Made by a program: the position numbers and the translations under genes | The notes under the pieces: model-generated | Seen by the model: the letters and a program-made list of their open reading frames with translations, nothing else | Database searches by the model: none | What the model was told of the DNA's origin: nothing | Assembly (NCBI GenBank): GCA_017403955.1 | Contig: JAFRDH010000010.1 | Span: forward strand, 62,001 to 126,000 | Direction: 5' to 3' | DNA from: Mogibacterium sp. | Lineage (GTDB): Bacteria > Bacillota > Clostridia > Peptostreptococcales > Anaerovoracaceae | Length of the DNA stretch: 64,000 nt | Shown: positions 17,857-26,241 of the stretch, one piece after another | Numbering within the stretch: the first letter of the stretch is position 1 | Layout of the letters: every line of letters starts with the position of its first letter

Positions 17857-17930
17857 TGGAGGCGACACCCGGATTTGAACCGGGGATCAGAGTTTTGCAG
17901 ACTCGTGCCTTACCACTTGGCTATGTCGCC
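17857..17930 (-). tRNA. tRNA-Cys (GCA)
   Basis: A 74-base cloverleaf: acceptor GGCGACA/TGTCGCC, anticodon loop CTGCAAA, T-loop TTCAAAT, discriminator U73 (a cysteine identity element) and encoded CCA. Last gene of a six-tRNA operon. Confidence 0.95.
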
Positions 17931-17966
17931 ATAATGCCGGACTATATGGTCCGGCATTACAGTCCT

Positions 17967-18041
17967 TGGCTAGGGTAGCAGGATTCGAACCTGCGAATGA
18001 CGGAATCAGAATCCGTTGCCTTACCGCTTGGCTATACCCCA
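17967..18041 (-). tRNA. tRNA-Gln (CTG)
   Basis: A 75-base cloverleaf starting TGGGGTA with the weak U1-A72 pair usual for tRNA-Gln, anticodon loop TTCTGAT, T-loop TTCGAAT, G73 and encoded CCA. The CTG form is the less common glutamine isoacceptor in Firmicutes. Confidence 0.93.
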
Positions 18042-18090
18042 TCAGCAAGATGTATTGTACCACATAACTCGTGAAGTATCAAAGAAAATT

Positions 18091-18167
18091 TGGGGTGGAT
18101 GGTGGGATTCGAACCCACGAATACTGGAGCCACAACCCAGGGTCTTAACCGCTTGACGACACCCACC
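18091..18167 (-). tRNA. tRNA-His (GTG)
   Basis: Acceptor GTGGGTG/CATCCAC, anticodon loop TTGTGGC, encoded CCA, C73 and the extra 5' G-1 (18167) opposite C73 that marks tRNA-His. Confidence 0.95.
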
Positions 18168-18205
18168 ACATATTTTGCTCAGATTCACTTGAGTCAGTGA
18201 AAAAA

Positions 18206-18282
18206 TGGCGACCGGGAACGGGCTCGAACCGTCGACCTCCAGCGTGACAGGCTGGCATTCTAACCAGCTGAACTACCCGGCC
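18206..18282 (-). tRNA. tRNA-Asp (GTC)
   Basis: Acceptor GGCCGGG/CCCGGTC, anticodon loop CTGTCAC, T-loop TTCGAGC, G73 and encoded CCA. Confidence 0.95.
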
Positions 18283-18287
18283 GCATA

Positions 18288-18363
18288 TGGTGGGCGCAAT
18301 AGGGCTCGAACCTATGACCCCCTGCTTGTAAGGCAGGTGCTCTCCCAGCTGAGCTATGCGCCC
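18288..18363 (-). tRNA. tRNA-Val (TAC)
   Basis: Acceptor GGGCGCA/TGCGCCC, anticodon loop CTTACAA, T-loop TTCGAGC, A73 and encoded CCA. A second valine tRNA (GAC) lies at 34558-34633. Confidence 0.95.
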
Positions 18364-18367
18364 TTCT

Positions 18368-18444
18368 TGGTAGCGGCGACTGGACTTGAACCAGTGACCT
18401 TCCGGGTATGAACCGGACGCTCTAGCCAACTAAGCTACGCCGCC
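18368..18444 (-). tRNA. elongator tRNA-Met (CAT)
   Basis: Acceptor GGCGGCG/CGCCGCT, anticodon loop TTCATAC, A73 and encoded CCA. The anticodon stem is TCCGG/CCGGA, not the GGG/CCC of the initiator, and the sequence closely follows elongator tRNA-Met of Bacillus. First gene of the tRNA operon. Confidence 0.92.
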
Positions 18445-18482
18445 ACACTTGCAACTTATGATTTCTCAAGTCGCGCTTGATT

Positions 18483-18511
18483 ATATTAACAAAACATCGG
18501 CAGGTTGTCAA
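18483..18511 (-). promoter_or_regulatory. strong promoter of the tRNA operon
   Basis: TTGACA (minus strand, 18506-18511), 17-base spacer, TAATAT (18483-18488), about 30 bases before tRNA-Met. It lies back to back with the lgt promoter. Confidence 0.85.
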
Positions 18512-18528
18512 CAATTTCCGAAAAAATA

Positions 18529-18537
18529 TGGTATACT
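18529..18537 (+). promoter_or_regulatory. extended -10 promoter of lgt
   Basis: TGGTATACT (extended -10) with no good -35 box, about 35 bases before the lgt ATG. Confidence 0.5.
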
Positions 18538-18573
18538 ATTTCAGTAATTTTTTTCAGTGCAATCGGAGGCAAT

Positions 18574-19320
18574 ATGACACATCCGGATCCTATAGCTTTT
18601 TCAATAGCAGGTATCGACGTCAGATGGTACGGTATTCTTATAGCAACAGGTATGCTTCTTGCGACTCTTATCTCGTGTAAAAGAGCCCGTACACATAACC
18701 TCACCGAAGAGAATGTCCTGGACGTAGTTCTCTGGATGCTCCCTATCGGTGTTATCGGCGCAAGATTATACTATGTCCTTTTCAATCTGAATTATTATCA
18801 CTCATTTGCTGAAGCGATCAATATCCGCGAAGGAGGTCTTGCTATACACGGCGGACTTATTTGCGGTTCTATTGCCGTACTCTGTGTCTGCAGGCACGAG
18901 AAGATCAGTGCGCTCAATATGCTTGATCTTCTGATACCTACGGTCGCTCTTGCTCAGTCAATAGGCAGATGGGGCAACTTCTTCAACGGCGAAGCACATG
19001 GCGGACCAACAGACCTTCCGTGGGGAATCATCGTTGAAGGTGTTAAAGTACACCCGACATTCCTGTATGAATCGATCTGGTGTCTCCTGCTTTTCATATT
19101 CCTGAGCTGGTGGGATAGGAACAAGCGTCAGGCATACGGACAGACTTTCGCGATGTACGGTATCCTCTATTCCGTTGAAAGATTCTTCGTTGAAGCACTC
19201 CGTACTGACAGCCTGATGATCGGTCCGTTCAAGCAGGCACAGGTATTCAGTTTATGCGCGATCGTTGCTTCGATCTTACTTTATAAATACGCTGCAGCAC
19301 ATTTCAGGATTCAGTCGTGA
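18574..19320 (+). CDS. lgt: prolipoprotein diacylglyceryl transferase
   Basis: Transfers diacylglycerol from phosphatidylglycerol to the lipobox cysteine of prolipoproteins, the first step of lipoprotein maturation in the membrane. 248 residues from ATG 18574 (CGGAGGCAAT in front). About seven membrane helices; the Lgt signature SIGRWGNFFNGEAHGG and the IHGGL motif are intact. Its last 10 bases overlap the end of the convergent peptidase gene. Confidence 0.96.
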   Translation: MTHPDPIAFSIAGIDVRWYGILIATGMLLATLISCKRARTHNLTEENVLDVVLWMLPIGVIGARLYYVLFNLNYYHSFAEAINIREGGLAIHGGLICGSIAVLCVCRHEKISALNMLDLLIPTVALAQSIGRWGNFFNGEAHGGPTDLPWGIIVEGVKVHPTFLYESIWCLLLFIFLSWWDRNKRQAYGQTFAMYGILYSVERFFVEALRTDSLMIGPFKQAQVFSLCAIVASILLYKYAAAHFRIQS

Positions 19321-20201
19321 GCATTCATCCAGCTGATGAGTTCCTTGCAGTAGTCATCGTGTCTGTCGACAAAGCAGGTATGTCTTGCACGTTCCCACAA
19401 GATCCACTTCGAACCCGGAATGCGGTCAGCCATTGTCTTTGCGACAAGTGGTGAGCAAAGGTCGGAGATGCCGCTGCAGATCAGTGTAGGTATTTTGATT
19501 TCATGCAATCTGTCAATATATTCGAAATCACGCAGGGTTCCTGTAGGCGCGAATTCATTTGGTCCCCAGCCATATAAATACGCCTCAGAACCCGTTTTTT
19601 TCGGTCTCTTGCAGCATTCAGGCACATCATCACCGAGCCAGTAATTGCAATATCTGTCCATATACTCTTTGACAGCTGCATCATACTCTTCACCCGAGAA
19701 ATCTCCTGTGCTGAGGGCTTTCTGAATGGCATCCTGCATATTTTCAGGCATCATTTTGATCCTGCGAAGACCTTCTCTTTCCCACAGACTGCTCGAAGGA
19801 TGTCCGCTTGAAATAACAAATGATTTTATCCCTTCAGGATGGCGGTCGACCGCGTATGCAATCTGCTGCATCCCACCCCAGGACTGCCCGATTATGTGGC
19901 ATGTATCAAGACTCAGATGCTCTCTGAGAGCCTCAAGCTCGTCAAGCCATACTTCTTTATTCCAAAGCTCCGGATGACCGTCCAGATACGAGTTGCCGCA
20001 CCCGATCTGGTCATACATAACGATCATGCGGTCGTCTTCATCCGCTACATTATCGAGAACTTCAAAATAATTATGAGTCGAGCCCGGACCTCCGTGGAGG
20101 CAGATAAGAGGTGCTTTGTCGTTGTTTTTGCGCTCGCCTGCAATTCTGTAATACGTGTTATATCCCATAAAAGGCATATAACCTTCGGTGATCTTTGGCA
20201 T
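19311..20201 (-). CDS. proline iminopeptidase-type alpha/beta hydrolase
   Basis: 296 residues from ATG 20199-20201 (GAGGGGAG 8 bases upstream). Oxyanion-loop motif HGGPG (36-40), nucleophile S107 in GQSWGG, acid in GISDLCSP and histidine in RARHTCF: a complete catalytic triad of the prolyl aminopeptidase/tricorn-interacting factor family, releasing N-terminal proline from peptides. No signal peptide. It follows the Xaa-Pro peptidase gene by 16 bases. Confidence 0.9.
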   Translation of the reverse strand: MPKITEGYMPFMGYNTYYRIAGERKNNDKAPLICLHGGPGSTHNYFEVLDNVADEDDRMIVMYDQIGCGNSYLDGHPELWNKEVWLDELEALREHLSLDTCHIIGQSWGGMQQIAYAVDRHPEGIKSFVISSGHPSSSLWEREGLRRIKMMPENMQDAIQKALSTGDFSGEEYDAAVKEYMDRYCNYWLGDDVPECCKRPKKTGSEAYLYGWGPNEFAPTGTLRDFEYIDRLHEIKIPTLICSGISDLCSPLVAKTMADRIPGSKWILWERARHTCFVDRHDDYCKELISWMNAHD

Positions 20202-20217
20202 TTCTTTTACTCCCCTC

Positions 20218-21297
20218 TCAGACAATAATGATTTCTTCTTTCGGATAGTTATTCAGGACTTCGCATCCATCTTCCGTGATAAGAACTATATCTTCGATCC
20301 TTACGCCTATTCCTTCATCCTTCAGATAAATCCCGGGTTCTATCGAGAAGCACTGTCCCGGCTGTATGATCTCGTCATTGACAAGTGAAACATCACCGGT
20401 TTCATGATCTTCAAGTCCGATGGAATGCCCCGTTCTGTGAGTGAAGTATTCGCCGAATCCCATTTCAGTAATATAATCTCTGGCAGCTTTGTCGACATCA
20501 CTCATCTTGTTTCCAGGCTTTGCTGCTGCGATGCCCCTCTTATTTGCTTCGAGGACAATATTATATATTTCTTTCTGTCTCTCGCTTGCAGTCCCGATGA
20601 AAACAGTTCTTGTCATATCTGAAGCGTAATGATTCCACATACCTCCGATATCAAGAATAACGCAGTCTCCAAAGCGTCCTACAGAATCATCGGTGATATG
20701 GTGCGGATCGGCAGCTCCTCCGGCATAGGCCGTTATAGGAGCGAATGAAGGCCCCTGGAATCCTTCCTCCCTGATCAAATCAAGACATTTTGCACTGAGT
20801 TCTTCTTCAGTCAGTCCTGCTCCGGCAAACGGGATCAACTTTCCCATTACGCGGTCAAGTTTAGCTCCGGATTCACGCATTGCCTGCTGCTCGTTTTCAT
20901 CCTTGATCTGACGGACCTTATCTACAATAACAGAACCATTCCTGTATTCACTTGCTCCGCCCAGTTCCTGCAATCTCAGGAGGAATCTCGACGGCCAGTT
21001 CTTGTCGATCCCTATAGGAAGGTCATTGTCAGCGAGTTCCGCCAGTATTTCACAGCCGTCTTCTATATCATCATAATACCTGATCCTCACGCCAAGATCT
21101 CCATCCTGCGGGAAAAGCCTGTTCAGAACAAAGCAATCTTCTCCTTCAGTGCTGATATATAGCGCATGAAGTCTCTCGCCCGGGTATATCCACTTACCTG
21201 TAAGATAGAATATCGACACCGGGTCGGAAATGATCATCTGCGGGAGGCCATGGTTTTTCATTGCATCCTTGATCCTGTTCAGTTTGCAGATATCCAT
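20218..21297 (-). CDS. Xaa-Pro dipeptidase/aminopeptidase, M24B
   Basis: 359 residues: creatinase-type N-terminal domain (1-125) and pita-bread metallopeptidase domain. Metal ligands are visible in DIGGMWNHYASDMTRT (two Asp), HRTGHSIGLEDHE (His), IEPGIY (Glu) and VRIEDIV (Glu). It cleaves X-Pro bonds in the cytoplasm. It lies between TetR and the proline iminopeptidase in one leftward transcript. Confidence 0.93.
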   Translation of the reverse strand: MDICKLNRIKDAMKNHGLPQMIISDPVSIFYLTGKWIYPGERLHALYISTEGEDCFVLNRLFPQDGDLGVRIRYYDDIEDGCEILAELADNDLPIGIDKNWPSRFLLRLQELGGASEYRNGSVIVDKVRQIKDENEQQAMRESGAKLDRVMGKLIPFAGAGLTEEELSAKCLDLIREEGFQGPSFAPITAYAGGAADPHHITDDSVGRFGDCVILDIGGMWNHYASDMTRTVFIGTASERQKEIYNIVLEANKRGIAAAKPGNKMSDVDKAARDYITEMGFGEYFTHRTGHSIGLEDHETGDVSLVNDEIIQPGQCFSIEPGIYLKDEGIGVRIEDIVLITEDGCEVLNNYPKEEIIIV

Positions 21298-21309
21298 TAT
21301 TCGTCTCCT

Positions 21310-21882
21310 TTATTTTCTGATTCCCTGGATCATAAGCGGGAATATCTTTTCGCTGTACTCTCCGAGGTGATAATTGCCATTATTCATGCACCAGTCAGTT
21401 ACAAGTGCCCTTTCTGCGAGTCCGTAGAACTTGATGAGGTCAGGAATCGAGAGTTCATCTGTCAGTTCCCCGTTCTTCTTGCCTTCGTCCATGAGTTTTT
21501 CCAGATATCTGAAATAATATCTGTTGCGGTCAAGAAGGCTGGAAGGATCATCTTTGATGATCTGTGCGGAATAAAGATACGCAATGAGCCTGTGATCGAT
21601 ATGGTCGTTGATGAATGTATGGACCTCTTTGTTGATATAAATGAGCCTGTCAAACACACTCATTTCTTTGTCTTCATTCTGTTCGAGTTTGACATATTCA
21701 TTGTCAAGCACGACCGACAAAGTATCCAGCATATCGTCCTTGCTCCTGAAGTAGTAGTAGAACGTTCCTTTGGATATTTCTGCAGCTTTGATGATGTCGT
21801 TAATGGTCGTTTCACCAAAACCTTTTTCACGGAACAATTCCCATGCGGTCCCGATTATTCTGTCTTTGATCTTCGATGCCAT
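21310..21882 (-). CDS. TetR family regulator
   Basis: 190 residues. N-terminal helix-turn-helix DIIKAAEISKGTFYYYFRSK (about 28-47), then a helical ligand domain. It sits inside a leftward group of three proline-peptide hydrolases, 12 bases before the dipeptidase and 34 bases after aminopeptidase P, so those genes are its likely targets. No clear palindromic operator was found in the upstream promoter. Confidence 0.9.
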   Translation of the reverse strand: MASKIKDRIIGTAWELFREKGFGETTINDIIKAAEISKGTFYYYFRSKDDMLDTLSVVLDNEYVKLEQNEDKEMSVFDRLIYINKEVHTFINDHIDHRLIAYLYSAQIIKDDPSSLLDRNRYYFRYLEKLMDEGKKNGELTDELSIPDLIKFYGLAERALVTDWCMNNGNYHLGEYSEKIFPLMIQGIRK

Positions 21883-21916
21883 TGGTCTGTCTCCCTTCTC
21901 CCGTCGAGCTTTGATA

Positions 21917-23707
21917 TCAGATTTCCCTTGTATATCTCTCCAGCCAGATTCTTTCTTCGTCTGTCATAAATGGTGACAGCTTTTCGCGGCATTCTTTATG
22001 ATAATGATTGAGCCATTCTCTCTCATATTTTGTAAGTTCTTCAGGGTCTATCGCGTCAAGATCTATAGGAACAAATGTAAGGTTTTCAAAATGCATGAAC
22101 TGTCCGTATTTATTCTTTTCACCCTTGACTGTCACCACATTATTCTCGATGCGTATACCGAAGTCGCCCTCTTCATAGATCCCCGGCTCAATAGTAACGC
22201 ACATTCCCTCCTCGAACTGATGATGCTCATTCTTGGACGGAACTATATACCATCTGAATCCTGTGGGCGGCTCGTGAATGCTCCCGAGATAGCCAAAACC
22301 GTGTCCGGTCCCGCACTGATAGTCTTTATTGAGTTCCCAGATAGGCTGTCTTGCGAGGACATCCAGCGACCATCCGTGGTTGCCGTACAGGAAATTGGCT
22401 GCTGAGAGATGCTGTACTGCCCTGAATACAGCCGTATAGTATTTCCTGAGTTCCGGACTGATGCTTCCGAGAACCGTCGTACGTGTAATATCTGTCGACC
22501 CGTCAAAGTATCCTCCGCCTGTATCCGACAGGAGCATCCCACCTTCTCTCAGGACAACATCAGTCTCTTCTGACGGAGAATAGTGCATCATGGCAGCATG
22601 TTCCCCGAATGCCTGCAGCGGCTCAAATGAGTCTCTTATATATCCCTCCTGTTCTCTGCGGAGCGATGTCAGCTTTTCAGAAGCGCTGAGTTCAGTAATT
22701 TCGAACTTATCATAATTGTTCTTGACCCAATAGATGAATTTGGTCAGGGCAACACTGTCCTTGAGTTCAGCGTTCCTGATATTCGCGATCTCGACAGGGT
22801 TCTTCATCGCTTTCATGAGTATAGTGGGATTAGGCGCTTCGACTATACTGCATTCAAGGGATTTGTAGAGTGCATAGTTCATTTTCATCGGATCAATAAG
22901 TACTGTCTCATCCTTTCCGATCGATCTGACATCCTCATAGATGTCGTTATACGGATGTACGACGATGCCGTCCTCTGCGAAATGAGTTTTGATCTCATCA
23001 TTCAGTTTGCTCTCATCTACATACAGATCCGCCCTGTCTTCGCGTACGATGCAGTACGAAAGAACAAGAGGGAAAAAGTCGATATCATCTCCGCGGATAT
23101 TAAGAAGCCAGCAAACATCATCGAGTGAAGCGATTATGTGCACCGACGCACCATGCCGCTGCATTTCGGCTCTGACTCTCCCGAGTTTGTGAGCTGTGCT
23201 CTCTCCGGTCCATTTCTCTTCAAGATAGAAACACGGCTTATCTGATAATCCCGGTCTGTCTTCCCACAGGTAGTCTATCAGATCCTCCGAATAATCGATA
23301 TTAATGCCCTTAGGAGCGAATAAACGCTCGAATTCGAGTCCTTCTCCCATCGAAAGGACTCTTCCGTCAAAAGCGACTTTTCCGCCCTCAGGAACGTTCT
23401 CTGTGAGCCATTCTGCAACAGAAGGAGTATCATCAACAAACATCTTCATCAGTCTGATACCACTGCCTTCAAGCTCTCTAAGAGCCTGTGTGAAGTATCT
23501 TCCGTCTGTCCAAAGGCCTGCATCAGAAGTCCCGATCACAGCGGTGCCGTACGAGCCGGTGAATCCTGTTATAAACGGCCTGACCTTGAAGTGTTCTCCT
23601 ACATATTCACTTTGATGAAAGTCAGCGGTCGGAACGACATAAGCGTCTATCCCGCGTTCCTGCATCAGTTCTCTCAGTTTTTCTATTCTCAAAGCTGTTT
23701 CTGTCAT
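21917..23707 (-). CDS. Xaa-Pro aminopeptidase, long M24B type
   Basis: 596 residues: two creatinase-like domains followed by the M24 catalytic domain, the architecture of eukaryote-type aminopeptidase P1. Metal ligands occur in DTGGGYFDGSTDITRT, GTGHGFGYLGSIHE, IEPGIYEEG and IRIENNV. It removes N-terminal residues ahead of proline. A paralogue of equal length lies at 32702-34495. Confidence 0.95.
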   Translation of the reverse strand: MTETALRIEKLRELMQERGIDAYVVPTADFHQSEYVGEHFKVRPFITGFTGSYGTAVIGTSDAGLWTDGRYFTQALRELEGSGIRLMKMFVDDTPSVAEWLTENVPEGGKVAFDGRVLSMGEGLEFERLFAPKGINIDYSEDLIDYLWEDRPGLSDKPCFYLEEKWTGESTAHKLGRVRAEMQRHGASVHIIASLDDVCWLLNIRGDDIDFFPLVLSYCIVREDRADLYVDESKLNDEIKTHFAEDGIVVHPYNDIYEDVRSIGKDETVLIDPMKMNYALYKSLECSIVEAPNPTILMKAMKNPVEIANIRNAELKDSVALTKFIYWVKNNYDKFEITELSASEKLTSLRREQEGYIRDSFEPLQAFGEHAAMMHYSPSEETDVVLREGGMLLSDTGGGYFDGSTDITRTTVLGSISPELRKYYTAVFRAVQHLSAANFLYGNHGWSLDVLARQPIWELNKDYQCGTGHGFGYLGSIHEPPTGFRWYIVPSKNEHHQFEEGMCVTIEPGIYEEGDFGIRIENNVVTVKGEKNKYGQFMHFENLTFVPIDLDAIDPEELTKYEREWLNHYHKECREKLSPFMTDEERIWLERYTREI

Positions 23708-23750
23708 TTCTGTTACCTCGTCCCTTGTTACTCGTCAAGGTTTATTACTA

Positions 23751-23779
23751 ATTCTATACCGCAGTCTAAGAGTGTTCAA
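23751..23779 (-). promoter_or_regulatory. promoter of the proline-peptidase operon
   Basis: Minus strand TTGAAC (23774-23779), 17-base spacer, TAGAAT (23751-23756), about 45 bases before the aminopeptidase P start. Confidence 0.6.
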
Positions 23780-23814
23780 GTGAATAGAAAAAGTTACATA
23801 TATGTGATACAATG

Positions 23815-23842
23815 AAAACCGCCGCAGAATATCGGTTTTTTC
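23815..23842 (+). terminator. terminator-like hairpin before ychF
   Basis: AAAACCG, 11-base loop, CGGTTTT with six Ts. It stands 34 bases before the ychF start with no rightward gene upstream, so it is either part of the ychF leader or a barrier against antisense transcription. Confidence 0.45.
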
Positions 23843-23875
23843 AATTTACAATTTACCACGGGAGATTATCAAGAA

Positions 23876-24970
23876 ATGAAACTCGGAATCGTAGGCCTTC
23901 CAAATGTAGGCAAGAGTACACTGTTCAACGCTATCACCAAGGCAGGTGCCGAAGCCGCCAACTATCCGTTCTGCACCATCGAGCCTAATGTTGGTGTTGT
24001 TACTGTGCCGGATGAACGTGTTACCACACTTTCACGCATATACAATTCTAAAAGAACCATCTATACAACAATCGAATTCAGCGATATAGCCGGTCTTGTA
24101 AAAGGCGCATCCAAAGGCGAAGGATTAGGAAACAAGTTCCTCGGACATATCCGCGAAGTCGAAGCCATAGTCCATGTAGTACGCTGTTTTGACGACCCTA
24201 ACGTTGTCCATGTCGATGGCAAGATCAATCCTGTCGGCGATATAGAAACGATCAACATGGAGCTCATCATCGCTGATATGGAGGTTCTCGAAAGACGTAT
24301 CGCCAAGCTTGAAAAGCAGGCAAAAGCTGACAAATCAGCGCGTTCTGAGCTTGAACTTGTCAAAGAAATATATGACCACCTCTCCGAAGGAAATGTTGCA
24401 AGGAGCTTTGAAGATCTTGACGATGAGCAGACCGAGTTCGTCAAATCACTTGATCTCCTGACTTTCAAGCCGGTCATCTATGCCGCAAATGTGTCTGAAG
24501 ATGATATCTCAGGCGAGGATAACGACTATGTCAAAGCTGTCAGAGAATTTGCAGAAGCAGAGGGTTCAGAAGTCGTAGTTATCTGCGCCAAGATCGAAGC
24601 CGAACTTGCAGAGCTTGAAGATGAAGAGCGCGAGATGTTCCTTGAAGATATGGGAATCACAGAATCCGGGCTCGACAAACTTATCAAGTCCTCCTATTCT
24701 CTCCTGAATCTTATCTCCTTCCTAACTACAGGTGAAGACGAGACGAGAGCATGGACAATCAAAAGAGGTACGCTCGCACCGCAGGCTGCAGGTAAGATCC
24801 ACACAGACTTCGAGAAGGGATTCATCAGAGCAGAAACGATTGCTTATGACAAGCTGATGGAGTGTGAGGGAAAGTTGTCTGCTGCAAAGGAGCGCGGCTG
24901 GCTCAGATCAGAAGGAAAAGAATATGAGATGAAAGACGGAGATGTCGTACATTTCTTGTTCAACGTATAG
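23876..24970 (+). CDS. ychF: redox-linked ribosome-binding ATPase YchF
   Basis: 364 residues. An Obg-related P-loop protein that prefers ATP. G1 [13 protein letters not shown] (7-19), G3 [10 protein letters not shown] with the family-specific [14 protein letters not shown] stretch, a coiled-coil insertion (about 130-200) and a C-terminal TGS domain ending [21 protein letters not shown]-like. Monocistronic, facing away from the peptidase operon. Confidence 0.97.
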   Translation: MKLGIVGLPNVGKSTLFNAITKAGAEAANYPFCTIEPNVGVVTVPDERVTTLSRIYNSKRTIYTTIEFSDIAGLVKGASKGEGLGNKFLGHIREVEAIVHVVRCFDDPNVVHVDGKINPVGDIETINMELIIADMEVLERRIAKLEKQAKADKSARSELELVKEIYDHLSEGNVARSFEDLDDEQTEFVKSLDLLTFKPVIYAANVSEDDISGEDNDYVKAVREFAEAEGSEVVVICAKIEAELAELEDEEREMFLEDMGITESGLDKLIKSSYSLLNLISFLTTGEDETRAWTIKRGTLAPQAAGKIHTDFEKGFIRAETIAYDKLMECEGKLSAAKERGWLRSEGKEYEMKDGDVVHFLFNV

Positions 24971-25069
24971 AAAAGGTCGGAAAAATACCCAATACGGCGC
25001 AATATTTCGATAGATAATGTAATTAAAAAAATTATTTTGTATTTTTTCAATTTATAACATTATAAGAAG

Positions 25070-25098
25070 TTGCAAATTATCCATTTGGAATATATAAT
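25070..25098 (+). promoter_or_regulatory. sigma-A promoter ahead of a candidate small RNA or leader
   Basis: TTGCAA (25070-25075), 17-base spacer, TATAAT (25093-25098): perfect -10 and spacing. The transcript should begin near 25105. Confidence 0.75.
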
Positions 25099-25104
25099 GC
25101 TTTT

Positions 25105-25190
25105 AGGGATCATGGAAATGATTCCTAATCTCTAGTCCCAATACCCTTTTTCGAGAGAGACTGCTCCCCCCGCAGTCTCTTTCACTTTGT
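25105..25190 (+). ncRNA. candidate small RNA or attenuated leader
   Basis: Between the promoter and an intrinsic terminator lie about 85 non-coding bases with two hairpins: GGGATCAT/ATGATTCC closed by a GGAA (GNRA) tetraloop (25106-25125), and the terminator stem AGAGACTGC/GCAGTCTCT (25156-25180) with loop TCCCCCC. C-rich single-stranded loops can pair with Shine-Dalgarno sequences. It either ends as an RNA of its own or acts as a leader for the gene at 25225. I do not recognise it as a known family. 24971-25069 is AT-rich and shows nothing else. Confidence 0.45.
25156..25188 (+). terminator. terminator of the candidate RNA
   Basis: 9-bp stem AGAGACTGC/GCAGTCTCT with a C-rich loop followed by an interrupted T-run TTTCACTTT; read-through seems possible. 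Confidence 0.6.
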
Positions 25191-25224
25191 CCGGACTCTT
25201 GATTTAGACCCGGAGATGTGATAA

Positions 25225-26241
25225 TTGTTATCCATGAAAGTTTTTACGAGAGATTACAGAATAACAGGCGATTATCCTTCTGCGTTCACAAGATATTTCG
25301 GAAATATGAAACCGTGCGTCTTTGATATCGAGACAACGGGTCTTGACGCATACAGATGCAAGGTATGCCTCACTGCTATGCTGACAAGAACGGAATCAGG
25401 CGTAAGGATCACACAGTTTCTTGCAGAAAATCATTACGAAGAGAACCGTGTCATCCAGGCAACTATGGATTTCTTTGAATCAGAAGGTATCGACTATCTC
25501 ATAACCTTCAACGGCCAGGCTTTTGATGTGCCATTCATGAACAGACGTATGGAATACACATTCATGGACGGCCGTATTTCAATGTTCAACTTTGATCTTT
25601 ATAAGCTTCTGAGCAAAGGCACCGACCTCAGAAAGCATCTTTCATCTCTCAGCCAGAAATCTCTTGAGAATTATTACGGTATCCTTGATGATCGTAATGA
25701 TGTTATCACGGGCAGAGAAAGTGTCACGATGTTCAACGAATATGCTGTTACCGGCAATTCTACTCTTGAGAAGATCATCCTGACTCACAACCGCGAAGAC
25801 GTTCTCCATCTCCACAGACTGATGTTCCTCAGTATAACTGATATAGAAGATTTTGACAGCGCAATTGCTTCCGTGGGCTTTCCCCTTCTCGAAGGCAAAT
25901 ACTCCGTGCGCCCTCATCTTTCAAGTGCCAGGAAACTTCTCAGGATACGCGGAGATCAATTGCAGGATGCCGTCTCAGCTGCTTTTTTCCCTGATCTTGA
26001 GAGCAATATCACTGCTCTGTTCAATTCAGCTTCTTCTGCATATGAAATAGACATCCCGGTAGGATGTCTGAATACTTCAAATGGTATTGAATTCTATTTT
26101 GATGCTGAAGCAGAAGGGATCGATCTGAGTGATGATCCCGACTGCATCAACGGATTTCTTATACTCAATCCAAGGACTGTCAATCTCGCGGCAGCAAGGC
26201 TGACCGAGAAAGTGATATCCCGCATTACTCCATGCTTCTGA
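25225..26241 (+). CDS. YprB-like DEDD exonuclease-fold protein
   Basis: 338 residues. RNase H-like 3'-5' exonuclease domain: DIETTG (Asp, Glu), FNGQAFDVPF (Asp) and NREDVLHL (Asp) supply the acidic set. The C-terminal 120 residues have no recognised domain. The start is probably TTG 25225, with CGGAG 9 bases upstream; the ATG at 25234 has no ribosome site. Target not known; the Firmicutes family is annotated as ribonuclease H-like YprB. Its 3' end overlaps the convergent YitT gene by 17 bases. Confidence 0.85.
   Translation: MLSMKVFTRDYRITGDYPSAFTRYFGNMKPCVFDIETTGLDAYRCKVCLTAMLTRTESGVRITQFLAENHYEENRVIQATMDFFESEGIDYLITFNGQAFDVPFMNRRMEYTFMDGRISMFNFDLYKLLSKGTDLRKHLSSLSQKSLENYYGILDDRNDVITGRESVTMFNEYAVTGNSTLEKIILTHNREDVLHLHRLMFLSITDIEDFDSAIASVGFPLLEGKYSVRPHLSSARKLLRIRGDQLQDAVSAAFFPDLESNITALFNSASSAYEIDIPVGCLNTSNGIEFYFDAEAEGIDLSDDPDCINGFLILNPRTVNLAAARLTEKVISRITPCF

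Noticed and set aside
18145-18429. Protein-coding frame across the tRNA cluster
   Set aside because: It reads straight through four tRNA genes; the typical artefact of tRNA arrays.
19311-19320. 10-bp overlap of the convergent ends of lgt and the peptidase gene as a regulatory antisense unit
   Set aside because: Short convergent overlaps are common in compact genomes and no extra structure is present; the same holds for 26225-26241.
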